From Microbaculum sp051390635 (GTDB lineage: Bacteria; Pseudomonadota; Alphaproteobacteria; Rhizobiales; Tepidamorphaceae), in NCBI RefSeq assembly GCF_051390635.1, contig NZ_JBPODT010000004.1, positions 372,001 through 436,000 on the forward strand: a DNA stretch of 64,000 bases, in the 5' to 3' direction. The notes beneath the pieces were generated by a model. It saw only the letters and a program-made list of their open reading frames with translations, was not told the DNA's origin and searched no databases. Below, piece after piece: positions 7,863 through 17,060 of the stretch; the first letter of the stretch is position 1, and every line of letters starts with the position of its first letter. A program made the position numbers and the translations under genes.

Positions 7863-8627
7863 ATGGATCATACCGCGAACGAGATGATGACGATCGCTGC
7901 GGCGCGGCCTCTCAGGAACGAGGACGTCTGCTTCGTGGGGATCGGCGCACCGTCGGCAGCCTGCAACCTCGCGCGGCTGACGCATGCCCCGAACATCACG
8001 CTGATCTACGAATCCGGCACGATCGGCACCCGGCCGGATGTGCTGCCGCTGTCGATTGGCGACGGCGAACTGTGCGACACCGCGCTGACGACGGTCTCCG
8101 TGCCGGAGATGTTCCGCTACTGGCTGCAGGGCGGCCACATCACGCTCGGCTTCCTGGGCGGCGCGCAGATCGACCGTTTCGCCAACCTGAACACGACCGT
8201 CGTCGGGCCCTACGACACGCCGAAGGTTCGCCTGCCCGGCGGCGGCGGGGCGCCAGAGATCGCCGGGCACTGCGGCGAGATCTTCATCACCATGGCGCTG
8301 TCTCCGCGCGGCTTCGTCGACCACCTCGCGTTCATCACCTCGATGGGCCACGGCGAGGGCGGCGACCATCGCCGGCGCCTGGGCCTGAAAACAAAGGGCC
8401 CGACCAAGGTGATCACCGACATGTGCATCCTGGAACCCGACCCGGAGACGAAGGAACTGACCGTCGTCTCGATCCATCCGGGCGTCGCCAGGGACCGGAT
8501 TTCAGAGGCGTGCGGCTGGCCGATCCGCTTTGCGGAGACGACCGTCGAAACGCCCGCCCCGACGGCAGAGGAACTGGAAACGCTGCGCGCGCTTCAGGAG
8601 CGCACGCGCCGCGCCCACGCCGCCTGA
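7863..8627 (+). CDS. catJ: CoA-transferase subunit B (CatJ/PcaJ type)
   Basis: A 254-residue beta subunit that partners CatI. The conserved ESGTIGTRP segment (about residues 50-58), in which the Glu is the expected acyl-carrying active-site residue, and the glycine-rich KVRLPGGGGAPEIA loop (about 120-133) identify a class I CoA-transferase beta chain of the CatJ group. The ATG at 7863 begins 3 bp after the catI stop, indicating translational coupling. The next gene, pcaH, begins 63 bp later on the same strand, so all four genes are probably one operon under the divergent IclR regulator. Confidence 0.8.
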   Translation: MDHTANEMMTIAAARPLRNEDVCFVGIGAPSAACNLARLTHAPNITLIYESGTIGTRPDVLPLSIGDGELCDTALTTVSVPEMFRYWLQGGHITLGFLGGAQIDRFANLNTTVVGPYDTPKVRLPGGGGAPEIAGHCGEIFITMALSPRGFVDHLAFITSMGHGEGGDHRRRLGLKTKGPTKVITDMCILEPDPETKELTVVSIHPGVARDRISEACGWPIRFAETTVETPAPTAEELETLRALQERTRRAHAA

Positions 8628-8690
8628 CAGGCGCCCGGCCCGATATCGCAGGGGAACGATATCGGCCGCAACGAGGAGGAGCACCAACCG

Positions 8691-9395
8691 ATGAGCGACG
8701 CACCAGGATACCGCCTCATCACGCCGGACAGCGCACCCGCGCATCCATTTCCGGACTATCGGTCGAACCCGCTGCGCGTGCCGAAGCGGCCGCTGATGAT
8801 CCTGCCGCACACGCTGAGCGAGATCACCGGCCCGGTCTACGGCCACGAGGGCGTCAGGCCGGAGGAGGCCGACCTCACCCGCCAGCACGGCGGCGAGCCG
8901 CTCGGCGAACGGATCATCGTGCACGGACGCGTCCTCGACGAGGACGGCCGCCCGGTGCGCAACAGCCTGGTCGAGATCTGGCAGGCCAATGCCGCCGGGC
9001 GCTATATCCACCAGCGCGACCAGCATCCCGCCCCGATCGATCCGAACTTCACCGGCGCGGGCCGCTGCGTGACCGACAACGACGGCAACTACCGCTTCGT
9101 CACGGTCAAGCCAGGCGCCTATCCCTGGCGCAACCACCACAACGCCTGGCGACCGGCGCACATCCATTTCTCGCTGTTCGGGGCGAGCTTCATGCAGCGT
9201 CTGGTGACACAGATGTACTTTCCCGGCGACCCGCTGTTCCCGTTCGACCCGATCTTCAATTCGGTTACCGACGAACGGGCGCGGCAACGGATGATCTCGA
9301 GCTTCGACCTCGACGCCACCCAGCCGGAATGGGCGCTCGCGTTCAAGTTCGACATCGTGCTTCGCGGCCGCGAAGCCATCCCGATGGAGGACTGA
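8691..9395 (+). CDS. pcaH: Protocatechuate 3,4-dioxygenase beta subunit
   Basis: A 234-residue subunit of the non-haem Fe(III) intradiol dioxygenase that opens the ring of protocatechuate to 3-carboxy-cis,cis-muconate in the cytoplasm. All four iron ligands are visible: Tyr105 in AAGRYIH, Tyr144 in PGAYPWRN, and His157 and His159 in RPAHIHF. The Arg residue before the histidines is also kept. The N-terminal PcaH extension (residues 1-60) is present. A ribosome binding site GAGGAGG lies at about 8673-8679. pcaG follows after 2 bp. Confidence 0.95.
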   Translation: MSDAPGYRLITPDSAPAHPFPDYRSNPLRVPKRPLMILPHTLSEITGPVYGHEGVRPEEADLTRQHGGEPLGERIIVHGRVLDEDGRPVRNSLVEIWQANAAGRYIHQRDQHPAPIDPNFTGAGRCVTDNDGNYRFVTVKPGAYPWRNHHNAWRPAHIHFSLFGASFMQRLVTQMYFPGDPLFPFDPIFNSVTDERARQRMISSFDLDATQPEWALAFKFDIVLRGREAIPMED

Positions 9396-9397
9396 CC

Positions 9398-9964
9398 ATG
9401 TCGAAGACGACACCGTCGCAGACGGTCGGACCGTTCTTCCATTTCGGCCTGACCGACACGTACGAGATCGACGATCTGGCCGGCACCGAGTCCGAGGGCG
9501 AGCGCATCGTCATCGAGGGCCACGTCCTGGACGGGGACGGCCAGCCCGTGCCGGACTGCATGATCGAGATCTGGCAGGCCAACGCGGCAGGTAAGTACGA
9601 CCATCCCGAAGACGATCAGGACAAGCCGATCGATCCCGGTTTCCAGGGCTTCGGCCGGGTGGCCACCGATCCCGAAGGCCGCTTCCATTTCCGAACGGTG
9701 AGGCCGGGACCCGTATCAGGCCTCGGCAATGCGCTGCAGGCCCCGCATATCCTGGTGCAGGTCTACGCCCGCGGATTGCTGAAGCAGCTCGTCACCCGGA
9801 TTTATCTGGAAGGCGAACCGCTCAACGACACCGATCCGCTCCTCAACGCGATCGAGGACGCGGCGGCGCGGCACAGTTTGATCGCCAAAAACAAGGGCGA
9901 CGGCCACTATCACTGGGACATCATCCTGCAGGGCGAGAACGAGACCCAGTTCTTCGAGGCGTAG
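9398..9964 (+). CDS. pcaG: Protocatechuate 3,4-dioxygenase alpha subunit
   Basis: A 188-residue alpha subunit, homologous to PcaH but without the iron ligands, which shapes the active site in the alpha-beta heteromer. The opening TPSQTVGPFFHFGL is the standard PcaG N-terminus, and the core IEIWQANAAGKYDHPEDDQ and the end GHYHWDIILQGENETQFF match the family. The ATG at 9398 follows the pcaH stop by 2 bp, so the two are coupled and made in equal amounts. The gene converges with lrgB, with only 3 bp between them. The remaining steps of the pathway (pcaB, pcaC, pcaD, pcaF) are not in this window. Confidence 0.95.
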   Translation: MSKTTPSQTVGPFFHFGLTDTYEIDDLAGTESEGERIVIEGHVLDGDGQPVPDCMIEIWQANAAGKYDHPEDDQDKPIDPGFQGFGRVATDPEGRFHFRTVRPGPVSGLGNALQAPHILVQVYARGLLKQLVTRIYLEGEPLNDTDPLLNAIEDAAARHSLIAKNKGDGHYHWDIILQGENETQFFEA

Positions 9965-9967
9965 GTG

Positions 9968-10687
9968 TCAGCCGAACAGGCGGACCAGCAGCGGCACGAT
10001 CACCGCCGTCGCCAGCGCGTTGAGGCCCATGGCGATGCCGGCGAAGGCGCCGGCGAGTTCGCTGACCTGGAAGGCGCGCGCCGTGCCGATCCCGTGCGAG
10101 GCGACGCCGACAGCGAAGCCGCGCGCGGCGTAGTCCTTCAGTCCCAACAGATTGAGCAGCGGCGTCGCGGTCATCGCGCCGATGATCCCGGTCAGGATGA
10201 CGAGCACGGCGGTCAGCGACGGCAGACCGCCGATTTTCTCGGCGATGCCCATGGCGATCGGCGTCGTCACCGATTTCGGCGCCAGCGACAGCACGCTTTC
10301 GCGACTGGCGCCCAGCATCGCCGCGATGCCGACCGCACTGACGACAGCCGTGAGCGAACCGGCCAGGAGGGCGGCCGCCATCGGCAGGACGGCGCGCTTC
10401 ACGCGTTTCCATTGCGAAAACAGGGGCACGGCCAGTGCCACCGTCGCGGGGCCGAGCAGGAAGTGCACGAACTGGGCGCCGTCGAAATAGACGTCGTAGG
10501 ACGTTCCGCTGACCAGCAGCACCGCAACGAGAAGGACGATGGCGACGGCGACGGGCTGTACCACCGGATTGCGCCCGAGCCGCCCGAACAGGGTGAAGCC
10601 AATCAGATAGGCGACAAGCGTCGCCGTCAGCCAGAGGAGCGGGGTCGCGGACAGATAGACCCAGACGTCGCCGAGAGGCCCGGTCAT
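9968..10687 (-). CDS. lrgB: LrgB-family membrane protein
   Basis: A 239-residue polytopic inner-membrane protein of the LrgB/CidB family with about six transmembrane segments. The motif PKSVTTPIAMGIAEKIGG (about residues 135-152) and GVASHGIGTARAF (about 193-205) are diagnostic. LrgA/LrgB systems were named for control of murein hydrolase activity, and several are now linked to transport of pyruvate or glycolate. The start at 10687 overlaps the lrgA stop by 4 bp (ATGA), giving coupled translation. The gene lies downstream of gyrB on the same strand and converges with pcaG. Confidence 0.9.
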   Translation of the reverse strand: MTGPLGDVWVYLSATPLLWLTATLVAYLIGFTLFGRLGRNPVVQPVAVAIVLLVAVLLVSGTSYDVYFDGAQFVHFLLGPATVALAVPLFSQWKRVKRAVLPMAAALLAGSLTAVVSAVGIAAMLGASRESVLSLAPKSVTTPIAMGIAEKIGGLPSLTAVLVILTGIIGAMTATPLLNLLGLKDYAARGFAVGVASHGIGTARAFQVSELAGAFAGIAMGLNALATAVIVPLLVRLFG

Positions 10688-11064
10688 CGGGTGCCCTCGC
10701 CGTCGGGGTCGTCGGTTTCGGCGCCGCCGACCATCCTCGTGACCCCGACGAAAACCAGTGCGGAGACGGCGATCGTCGCCCAGGTCGACAGCAGGAGAGC
10801 GGCAAGAAGCGCCAGCCATTCCGTACCGATGCGCTCGAAATGCAGCATGACGCCGACGCCGGCCGGCACGAACAGAAGCGAGAGGTGCGTCAGCAGCCCG
10901 GTCGCCGTTTCCCGCAAGTCCTGCGGAATCCGGCCCGTGGCGCCGATACCGATCAAAAGGATCACTAGCCCCAGCACAGGGCCCGGAACGGGCAGGTCCG
11001 TCAACCGGACCAGGACCTCGCCGGCGAGCTGGCAGGCGAGCAGGACGGTGAGGGCGGCGATCAT
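10684..11064 (-). CDS. lrgA: CidA/LrgA-family membrane protein
   Basis: A 126-residue holin-like protein with four hydrophobic segments, containing the family signature LPVPGPVLGLVILL (about residues 24-37) and LSLLFVPAGVGVM (about 61-73). It is the partner of LrgB, with a 4-bp overlap. Its start is 21 bp after the gyrB stop on the same strand, so it may be partly expressed by read-through from gyrB. The acidic tail GAETDDPDGEGTR is probably cytoplasmic. Confidence 0.85.
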   Translation of the reverse strand: MIAALTVLLACQLAGEVLVRLTDLPVPGPVLGLVILLIGIGATGRIPQDLRETATGLLTHLSLLFVPAGVGVMLHFERIGTEWLALLAALLLSTWATIAVSALVFVGVTRMVGGAETDDPDGEGTR

Positions 11065-11085
11065 GGGCCCGCCCCCCGCATCGGA

Positions 11086-13512
11086 CTACACGTCCAGGTT
11101 CGACACGTTCAGCGCATTTTCCTGGATGAAGCGCTTGCGCGGCTCGACGACGTCGCCCATCAGCTCGGTGAAGATTTCGTCCGCGTCCGTCGCCTCGCGC
11201 ACCTTGACCTGCAGGAGCGTACGGGCGTTGACGTCGAGCGTCGTCTCCCAGAGCTGACCGGGATTCATCTCGCCGAGGCCCTTGTAGCGCTGCAGGGCGA
11301 GCCCCTTCGAGCCGGCCGTCGTAATTGCCTTGAACAGCGCCGTAGGCCCGCGGATCTCGCTCTCGGCGTCCTTGCGGCGGAAGACGGCCGCCTTGCCGAA
11401 CACCTCCTGCAGGAAGCCGGTGTGGGCGTCGAGCCTTCGGGCGTCGGCCGAATTCAGGAGCGCCGGGTCGATGAAGGAGGCTTCCTTGACACCGCGAACC
11501 TCGCGTTCGAAGCGATAGCCGCCATCCTCGGTCGGAATGCCGACCCACCCCTGCTCGGTCTCGTCGGAGAGAAGGTCGAGCCGGCGCGCGACATAGGCCG
11601 CGGCTTGCTGGCGCTCTTCCTCCGACTTCGCCGTCTCGGCATTGAGGAGGCCGGCGATGGCGGCCTGTTCGACCGTCGTGCGGTGATAGCGACCGTGCAG
11701 TCCCTCGACAGTCTTGGCGAGCGAACGCGCCTCGTCGACCGCGGCGCGCAGATCCGCGCCCGACCGCACTTCTCCGCTCGCCAGCGTCAGCGAGGCGTCG
11801 TCCAGGCCGCTGCCGATGAGATAGTCCTCGAGGGCGCGCTCGTCCTTCAGGTATTGCTCGGACTGGCCACGCTTGACCTTGTAGAGCGGCGGCTGAGCGA
11901 TATACAGGTGACCGTTCTCGATGATCTGCGGCATCTGCCGGTAGAAGAAGGTCAGCAGCAGCGTACGGATATGGGCGCCGTCGACATCGGCGTCCGTCAT
12001 GATGATGATCTTATGGTAGCGCAGCTTGGCGATGTTGAAGTCCTCGCCGATGCCGGTTCCGAGCGCGGTGATCAACATGCCGACCTGGTCGGACGACAGC
12101 ATCTTGTCGAAGCGGGCACGCTCGACATTGAGGATCTTGCCGCGCAGGGGCAGCACCGCCTGGTTGGCACGGTTGCGGCCCTGTTTGGCGGAGCCGCCTG
12201 CCGAGTCACCCTCGACGATGAACAGCTCGGACTTCGCCGGATCGCGCTCCTGGCAATCGGCGAGCTTGCCGGGCAGGTTGGCGATCTCGAGCGCGCCCTT
12301 GCGGCGGGTCAGCTCGCGCGCCTTGCGCGCGGCCTCGCGAGCGGCGGCCGCCTCGACCACCTTGGAAACGATCGTCTTGGCTTCGGCGGGATGTTCCTCG
12401 AACCAGGTGCCCAGGGCCTCGTTGATGACGTTCTCGACGACCGGGCGGACCTCGGAGGAGACCAGCTTGTCCTTGGTCTGGCTCGAGAACTTCGGATCGG
12501 GAACCTTCACCGACAAGACACAGGTCAGGCCTTCGCGGCAATCGTCGCCGGTCGGCGAAACCTTCTCCTTGCGCAACAGCCCGGAGGAGTCCGCATAGCC
12601 CGTGACCTGGCGCGTCAGCCCGGCGCGCAGGCCGGCCAGATGCGTGCCGCCGTCGCGCTGCGGGATGTTGTTGGTGAAGCACAGCACGTTCTCGTGGTAG
12701 CTGTCGTTCCACCACATGGCCGCTTCCGCCACGATCCCGTCGCGCTCGCCGCGGACGACGATCGGCGCCCCGATGAGCGGCGACTTGGCGCGATCGAGCC
12801 AGCGCACGAATTCCTCGATGCCGCCTTCGTAGTACATCTCCTCGCGCTTCGACTCGACGCCGCGATCATCGACGAGCGCGACGGTGACGCCGGAATTGAG
12901 GAAAGCGAGCTCGCGCAGGCGGTGCTCGAGCGTGTGCCAGTCGAACTCGGTCATCGTGAAGGTGGCCGGGCTCGGCAGGAAGGTGACCTCGGTGCCGCTC
13001 TTGCCGCCGGAATCGCCGACCACGGCCAGCGGCGCCTCGGCGGTGCCGTCGCGGAACACCATCACGTGCTCCTTGCCGCCGCGCCAGATGCGCAGAGTCA
13101 GCTTCGACGACAGGGCGTTGACGACGGAAACGCCGACGCCATGCAGGCCGCCCGAGACCTTGTAGGAATTCTGGTCGAACTTACCGCCGGCGTGCAGCTG
13201 GGTCATGATGACTTCCGCTGCGGAAACGCCTTCCTCGTGCATCTCGGTCGGAATGCCGCGGCCATTGTCGCGGATCGTCGCCGATCCGTCCGGATTGAGG
13301 ATCACGTCGACGCGGTCGCAATGGCCCGCCAACGCCTCGTCGATGGCGTTGTCGACGGCCTCGTAGATCATGTGATGCAGGCCGGACCCGTCATCGGTGT
13401 CGCCGATATACATGCCGGGACGCTTGCGGACAGCGTCCAAGCCCTTGAGGACCTTGATGGATTCTGCGCCGTATTCGGAACCAGGCTCGGTTCCGGGCTC
13501 GTTTTCCTGCAT
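11086..13512 (-). CDS. gyrB: DNA gyrase subunit B
   Basis: An 808-residue ATPase subunit of gyrase, which introduces negative supercoils with GyrA. The GHKL ATPase domain has EAVDNAIDEA (51-60), DNGRGIPTE (82-90) and GGLHGVGVSVVNALS (121-135). The TOPRIM domain begins at VEGDSAGGSAKQGRNR and includes the DADVDGAHIRTL metal site. The C-terminal GyrB domain ends in the conserved RKRFIQENALNVSNLDV. Length matches alphaproteobacterial GyrB. It closes the dnaA-dnaN-recF-gyrB replication block, with a LysE-type gene placed between recF and gyrB. Confidence 0.98.
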   Translation of the reverse strand: MQENEPGTEPGSEYGAESIKVLKGLDAVRKRPGMYIGDTDDGSGLHHMIYEAVDNAIDEALAGHCDRVDVILNPDGSATIRDNGRGIPTEMHEEGVSAAEVIMTQLHAGGKFDQNSYKVSGGLHGVGVSVVNALSSKLTLRIWRGGKEHVMVFRDGTAEAPLAVVGDSGGKSGTEVTFLPSPATFTMTEFDWHTLEHRLRELAFLNSGVTVALVDDRGVESKREEMYYEGGIEEFVRWLDRAKSPLIGAPIVVRGERDGIVAEAAMWWNDSYHENVLCFTNNIPQRDGGTHLAGLRAGLTRQVTGYADSSGLLRKEKVSPTGDDCREGLTCVLSVKVPDPKFSSQTKDKLVSSEVRPVVENVINEALGTWFEEHPAEAKTIVSKVVEAAAAREAARKARELTRRKGALEIANLPGKLADCQERDPAKSELFIVEGDSAGGSAKQGRNRANQAVLPLRGKILNVERARFDKMLSSDQVGMLITALGTGIGEDFNIAKLRYHKIIIMTDADVDGAHIRTLLLTFFYRQMPQIIENGHLYIAQPPLYKVKRGQSEQYLKDERALEDYLIGSGLDDASLTLASGEVRSGADLRAAVDEARSLAKTVEGLHGRYHRTTVEQAAIAGLLNAETAKSEEERQQAAAYVARRLDLLSDETEQGWVGIPTEDGGYRFEREVRGVKEASFIDPALLNSADARRLDAHTGFLQEVFGKAAVFRRKDAESEIRGPTALFKAITTAGSKGLALQRYKGLGEMNPGQLWETTLDVNARTLLQVKVREATDADEIFTELMGDVVEPRKRFIQENALNVSNLDV

Positions 13513-13699
13513 ACTTCGTTCCGTGTTCCTGTTCGGGGCGCCGCGCTTCAGCCGGTCTCGGCCTCGAGGCGCACCGGAAGGTAATTTAGAATCAATGACA
13601 TCCTAGCATTTCAGGGGCCTGTTTGCCGAGCCCCGCAGGATGAAATTCCGTCGTGTGTATATGGGGTTCCAGGCCGCTTTCGGCAAACCCACGGACCGG

Positions 13700-14311
13700 T
13701 CACGACCGGGTCGCGATCGCGGCTGCCGCGCCCATCATGGTGATACCGGCGACCCGGTTGAGGATACGGCGGGCGGCGGGGCTTTCGAACAGCAGCCGGG
13801 CGCGGGCGGCCAGCGCCGCGTAACCGCCGATAACACCGAGCAACACCAACGCCACGACCGCCGACATCTCGGCGAAACCGAGCGCCGTCAGTCCACCGAG
13901 ATCGATAATCGTCGGCAACAGGGCGAGGTAGAACAGGATCACCTTGGGGTTGCCGAGCGTAACGAACAGGCCGGCGAGGAAAGCCCCGGTGCGCCGTCCG
14001 CCGCGAACCGGCAGCGCCCCGGCTTCCGGACGGGCGAGAAACAGTCGGATCGCCAGATAGACCAGATAGGCCGCCCCCACCCAGCGGATCAGCGTGAACA
14101 GGCCGCCGAAGGTCGCCGCGATTACGCCGAGGCCGAGGGCGGCAGCGGACAGATAGACGAGATCGCCGACGATCAGACCGAGGACCATCGGAACGGTCGG
14201 ACGAAAGCCAGCGCCGAGGGCGCGGGCGATCACGGCGGCGACGCCGGGCCCGGGAATGGCCGCGGCAAGCGCAAGCACCGCGGCGAAGGTCAGGAGGCTC
14301 GTCCAGTCCAT
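13700..14311 (-). CDS. LysE/RhtB-family amino acid exporter
   Basis: A 203-residue inner-membrane exporter with six hydrophobic segments, starting DWTSLLTFAAVLALAAAIPG. The motif PGPGVAAVIARALGAGFRPT (about residues 20-39) and NPKVILFYLALLP (about 128-140) are typical of the LysE/RhtB family, which exports amino acids such as lysine, threonine or homoserine lactone. The ATG at 14311 is selected because it begins directly at the first helix; longer readings to 14458 add a low-complexity stretch. It lies between recF and gyrB, same strand, with 187 bp before gyrB and 183 bp after recF. Substrate unknown. Confidence 0.8.
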   Translation of the reverse strand: MDWTSLLTFAAVLALAAAIPGPGVAAVIARALGAGFRPTVPMVLGLIVGDLVYLSAAALGLGVIAATFGGLFTLIRWVGAAYLVYLAIRLFLARPEAGALPVRGGRRTGAFLAGLFVTLGNPKVILFYLALLPTIIDLGGLTALGFAEMSAVVALVLLGVIGGYAALAARARLLFESPAARRILNRVAGITMMGAAAAIATRS

Positions 14312-14494
14312 GGTGGCCTTGCTACAGGAAAAACCGCCGCCGGAGAAGCGCGGCGTTGCCGCAGCCAAGATCGCGAGACCCATGACCAACGGGGCGATCC
14401 CGCCCCGGCCGGGAACCGAATAATGGGCCGCCCCGTCGTTGACGCCATCGGCCGGCACGCGACGAGGGCCAGCGGCATATGGCAGGTATCGCGG

Positions 14495-15655
14495 CTAGAT
14501 GGCCGACAATGCGCCGTTGGCGACCTCAAACCCCTGGGAATCGGCAGCAATATCGGCGAACAGGGCGCGATCGGTGCCCGTCATCCAGGCCTGCGAGCCG
14601 AGCGCAAGAATCTCGGCGTACAAGGCGGCGCGCCGCATGTCGTCGAGATGGGCGGCGACCTCGTCGAGGAGAAGCAGCGGAGCGACACCACCGGAGGCCT
14701 GCCGCACCAGTCGCGCATGGGCGAGGATCAGGGCGATCAGCAGACCCTTCTGCTCGCCGGTGGAGGCAAGCGCCGCGGGTACGTTGCGGGCCCGGTGGGC
14801 AACGGCGAGATCGCAGCGGTGCGGGCCGATCAGCGTGCGACCGGCCGCGGCGTCGCGGCGGCGGGCACCGTGCAGCGCGGCTCGATAATCGGCTTCGACA
14901 TCGACGGCGGCGCGGCCGTCGAGGCTGGCCTCGAATTCCCCCTCGATGGCGATATCGGGATCGGGAAAGACGCCGCCGGCGCGTTCGTTCAGGGCATCGG
15001 TCAGCCTTGCCATCGCCTGCGCGCGCGCGGTGGCGACCGCCACGGCGAGCTCGGCCATTGCCTGCTCGATCCCGTCAAGCCAGCGCGCGTCGGGACGCGG
15101 CTCCTCGAGCAGACGGTTGCGTTGTCGCATCGCCTTCTCGAAGTCGCCGACACGGGCGGCGTGCCCCGGATCGAGTGTCAGCACCAGACGATCGAGGAAG
15201 CGGCGGCGGTCGGACGCCGGTCCGGTGAACAGACCGTCCATCGACGGGGTGAGCCAAAGACCGCGGACGAGTTCGGCGAGTATGCCGACGGCGGGAGCGG
15301 ACCCGTGATTGACGCGGGCGACGCGGCCGTTTTCGCCGCGCCGATAGCCGGTGCCGATGTCGATCTCGCCTGGCTCATCGGGACCAACGGGACGTGAAAT
15401 CGTCGCGGCGACCGCGAACGCCTCGGCACCGATGCGGATCACGCGATCGAGCTGGGCACTGCGCATCCCGCGGCCCGCCGTCAGATAGGATACGGCCTCG
15501 AGCAGGTTGGTCTTGCCGGACCCGTTGGCGCCGGTCAGCACGACGGGGCGCGGATCGAGGTCGAGCCGCAGATGCGCGTAGTTGCGGAAGTCCGTAAGCG
15601 TCAGCCGTACGACCGCGACCCGGTCGCGGTCCCGACCGGTATCGGCTTCGCCCAA
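14495..15655 (-). CDS. recF: DNA replication and repair protein RecF
   Basis: A 386-residue SMC-like ATPase that helps load RecA at single-stranded gaps. The Walker A motif GANGSGKTN (42-50) follows the family opening VVRLTLTDFRNYAHL (15-29). The C-terminal signature and Walker B are in STGEQKGLLIALILAHARL and PLLLLDEVAAHLD (about residues 300-345). It is the third gene of the dnaA-dnaN-recF-gyrB order. The 149-bp interval to dnaN contains a GC-rich hairpin-prone stretch but no clear promoter. Confidence 0.96.
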   Translation of the reverse strand: MGEADTGRDRDRVAVVRLTLTDFRNYAHLRLDLDPRPVVLTGANGSGKTNLLEAVSYLTAGRGMRSAQLDRVIRIGAEAFAVAATISRPVGPDEPGEIDIGTGYRRGENGRVARVNHGSAPAVGILAELVRGLWLTPSMDGLFTGPASDRRRFLDRLVLTLDPGHAARVGDFEKAMRQRNRLLEEPRPDARWLDGIEQAMAELAVAVATARAQAMARLTDALNERAGGVFPDPDIAIEGEFEASLDGRAAVDVEADYRAALHGARRRDAAAGRTLIGPHRCDLAVAHRARNVPAALASTGEQKGLLIALILAHARLVRQASGGVAPLLLLDEVAAHLDDMRRAALYAEILALGSQAWMTGTDRALFADIAADSQGFEVANGALSAI

Positions 15656-15804
15656 GGAGAATCCGGACGTCGAATAACCTGAATTCGGCAGGGCCGGTGC
15701 CCTTTCTTCTGCCCGTTTCGGCGGGCGCTCCGGCGCTCGGCTTCAGGCCGCGCGCGTTCTTCGCCCGAAACGCGATGCGTTTCCTGCGCGATGCGGACCG
15801 CGCC

Positions 15805-16923
15805 TCATACCCGCATGGGCATCAGCACGTAGAGCGACGACCGGTCGTCCTCGTCGCAGATCAGCGTCGGCGAACCGGGATCGGCCAGCTCGAAGCGGGC
15901 CTCGCCGGATTCCAGCTGCGAGGTAATGTCCAGCAGATAACGGGCGTTGAAGCCGATTTCGATGGCATCCGCCGAATAGCCGACGGAAATCTCCTCGGTG
16001 GCGCTGCCCGAATCGGGGTTGTTGACGGTCAGCACCAGGCGCTCGTCGCCGATCGCGAGCTTGACCGCACGGCCACGCTCGCTCGACACCGTCGATACAA
16101 GGTCGACTGCGCGAGCGAACGACTCGCGGTCCACCTTCATGATCTTGTCGTTGCCGGTCGGGATCACGCGCCCGTAGTCGGGGAAGGTGCCGTCGATCAG
16201 CTTGGAGGTCAGCACAATCTGGCCGATGGTGAACCGGATCTTGTTGGCCGACAGCTCGATACCGACGGTTTCCTCCGGGTCCTCCAGAAGCCGCTGCAGC
16301 TCCTGCACGGTCTTGCGCGGCACGATGATGCCCGGCATGCCGTCGGATCCATCCGGCGCCTCGGTCTGGACACGGGCGAGGCGATGGCCATCGGTCGCCA
16401 CCGCACGCAGCATCAGGCCCTCGCCGTCGTCGACGGTGTGGAGATAGATGCCGTTCAGATAGTAGCGCGTCTCCTCCTGGGAGATGGCGAACTGGGTCTT
16501 GTCGATCAGCCGCTTCAGCGCCGACGCTGCCACGACGAAGCGATGGCTGAAATCGCCGGCGGTGATGTCCGGGAAGTCGGATTCCGGCAGCGTCTGAAGC
16601 GAGAAGCGCGCATGGCCCGCCGACAAGACGATCGTGCTCGAATCCGGGCCCGATTCCAGCGCGACCTGCGCGCCGTCGGGGAGCTTGCGGACGATGTCAT
16701 AGACGACATGGGCCGGCACGGTGGTGGCGCCGGATTGCGAGACGTCCGCGGCCGCCGTCTCGACCACCTCGATATCGAGATCCGTGGCCTTGAGCTGCAA
16801 CGCGGCGCCGTCGCCTCGGATCAGCACGTTCGAAAGGATCGGTATCGTGTTGCGCCGTTCCACGACGCGGTGCACGTGACCGAGCGACTTTAGGAACGCG
16901 GCGCGTTCGAGCGTGACACGCAT
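15805..16923 (-). CDS. dnaN: DNA polymerase III beta sliding clamp
   Basis: A 372-residue clamp that forms a dimeric ring on DNA and tethers polymerase III. The three tandem clamp folds are readable: residues 1-120 (starting MRVTLERAAFLKSLGHVHRVVERRNTIPILSN), 130-245 and 247-372. It ends in the family's SSLYVLMPMRV, whose MPMRL-type tail lies next to the partner-binding pocket. The gene is 137 bp downstream of dnaA, and the interval holds a nested hairpin. Confidence 0.98.
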   Translation of the reverse strand: MRVTLERAAFLKSLGHVHRVVERRNTIPILSNVLIRGDGAALQLKATDLDIEVVETAAADVSQSGATTVPAHVVYDIVRKLPDGAQVALESGPDSSTIVLSAGHARFSLQTLPESDFPDITAGDFSHRFVVAASALKRLIDKTQFAISQEETRYYLNGIYLHTVDDGEGLMLRAVATDGHRLARVQTEAPDGSDGMPGIIVPRKTVQELQRLLEDPEETVGIELSANKIRFTIGQIVLTSKLIDGTFPDYGRVIPTGNDKIMKVDRESFARAVDLVSTVSSERGRAVKLAIGDERLVLTVNNPDSGSATEEISVGYSADAIEIGFNARYLLDITSQLESGEARFELADPGSPTLICDEDDRSSLYVLMPMRV

Positions 16924-16972
16924 GATCAGGAATCCTGTCGTCTCGCCGACCGATCGGGAAGCCGGCCGGCGT

Positions 16973-17009
16973 GTTCACCCCATGCCCCTACGGGGAAAGG
17001 GAAGTGAAC
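16973..17009. other. Nested hairpin between dnaA and dnaN
   Basis: GTTCAC (16973-16978) pairs with GTGAAC (17004-17009) and encloses the inner stem CCCC-TAC-GGGG (16985-16995). Reading toward dnaN there is no U-tract, so it is more likely an mRNA processing or attenuation structure than a terminator. Only the inverted repeats are observed; function is not known. Confidence 0.35.
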
Positions 17010-17060
17010 TTGCCCAGAATGCGCGGCTTTTGCAAGAGCCGGAGAGGCAAAGGGAGGGCT

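Noticed and set aside
9968..11064. lrgAB as a toxin-antitoxin or programmed lysis system
   Set aside because: The genes fit transport-type LrgAB; without a regulator such as LytSR beside them there is no sequence support for a lysis role.
13513..13699. Half Irr-box (TTTAGAA) upstream of gyrB
   Set aside because: Only one half matches; the second half reads ATGACAT, so it is not a palindrome.
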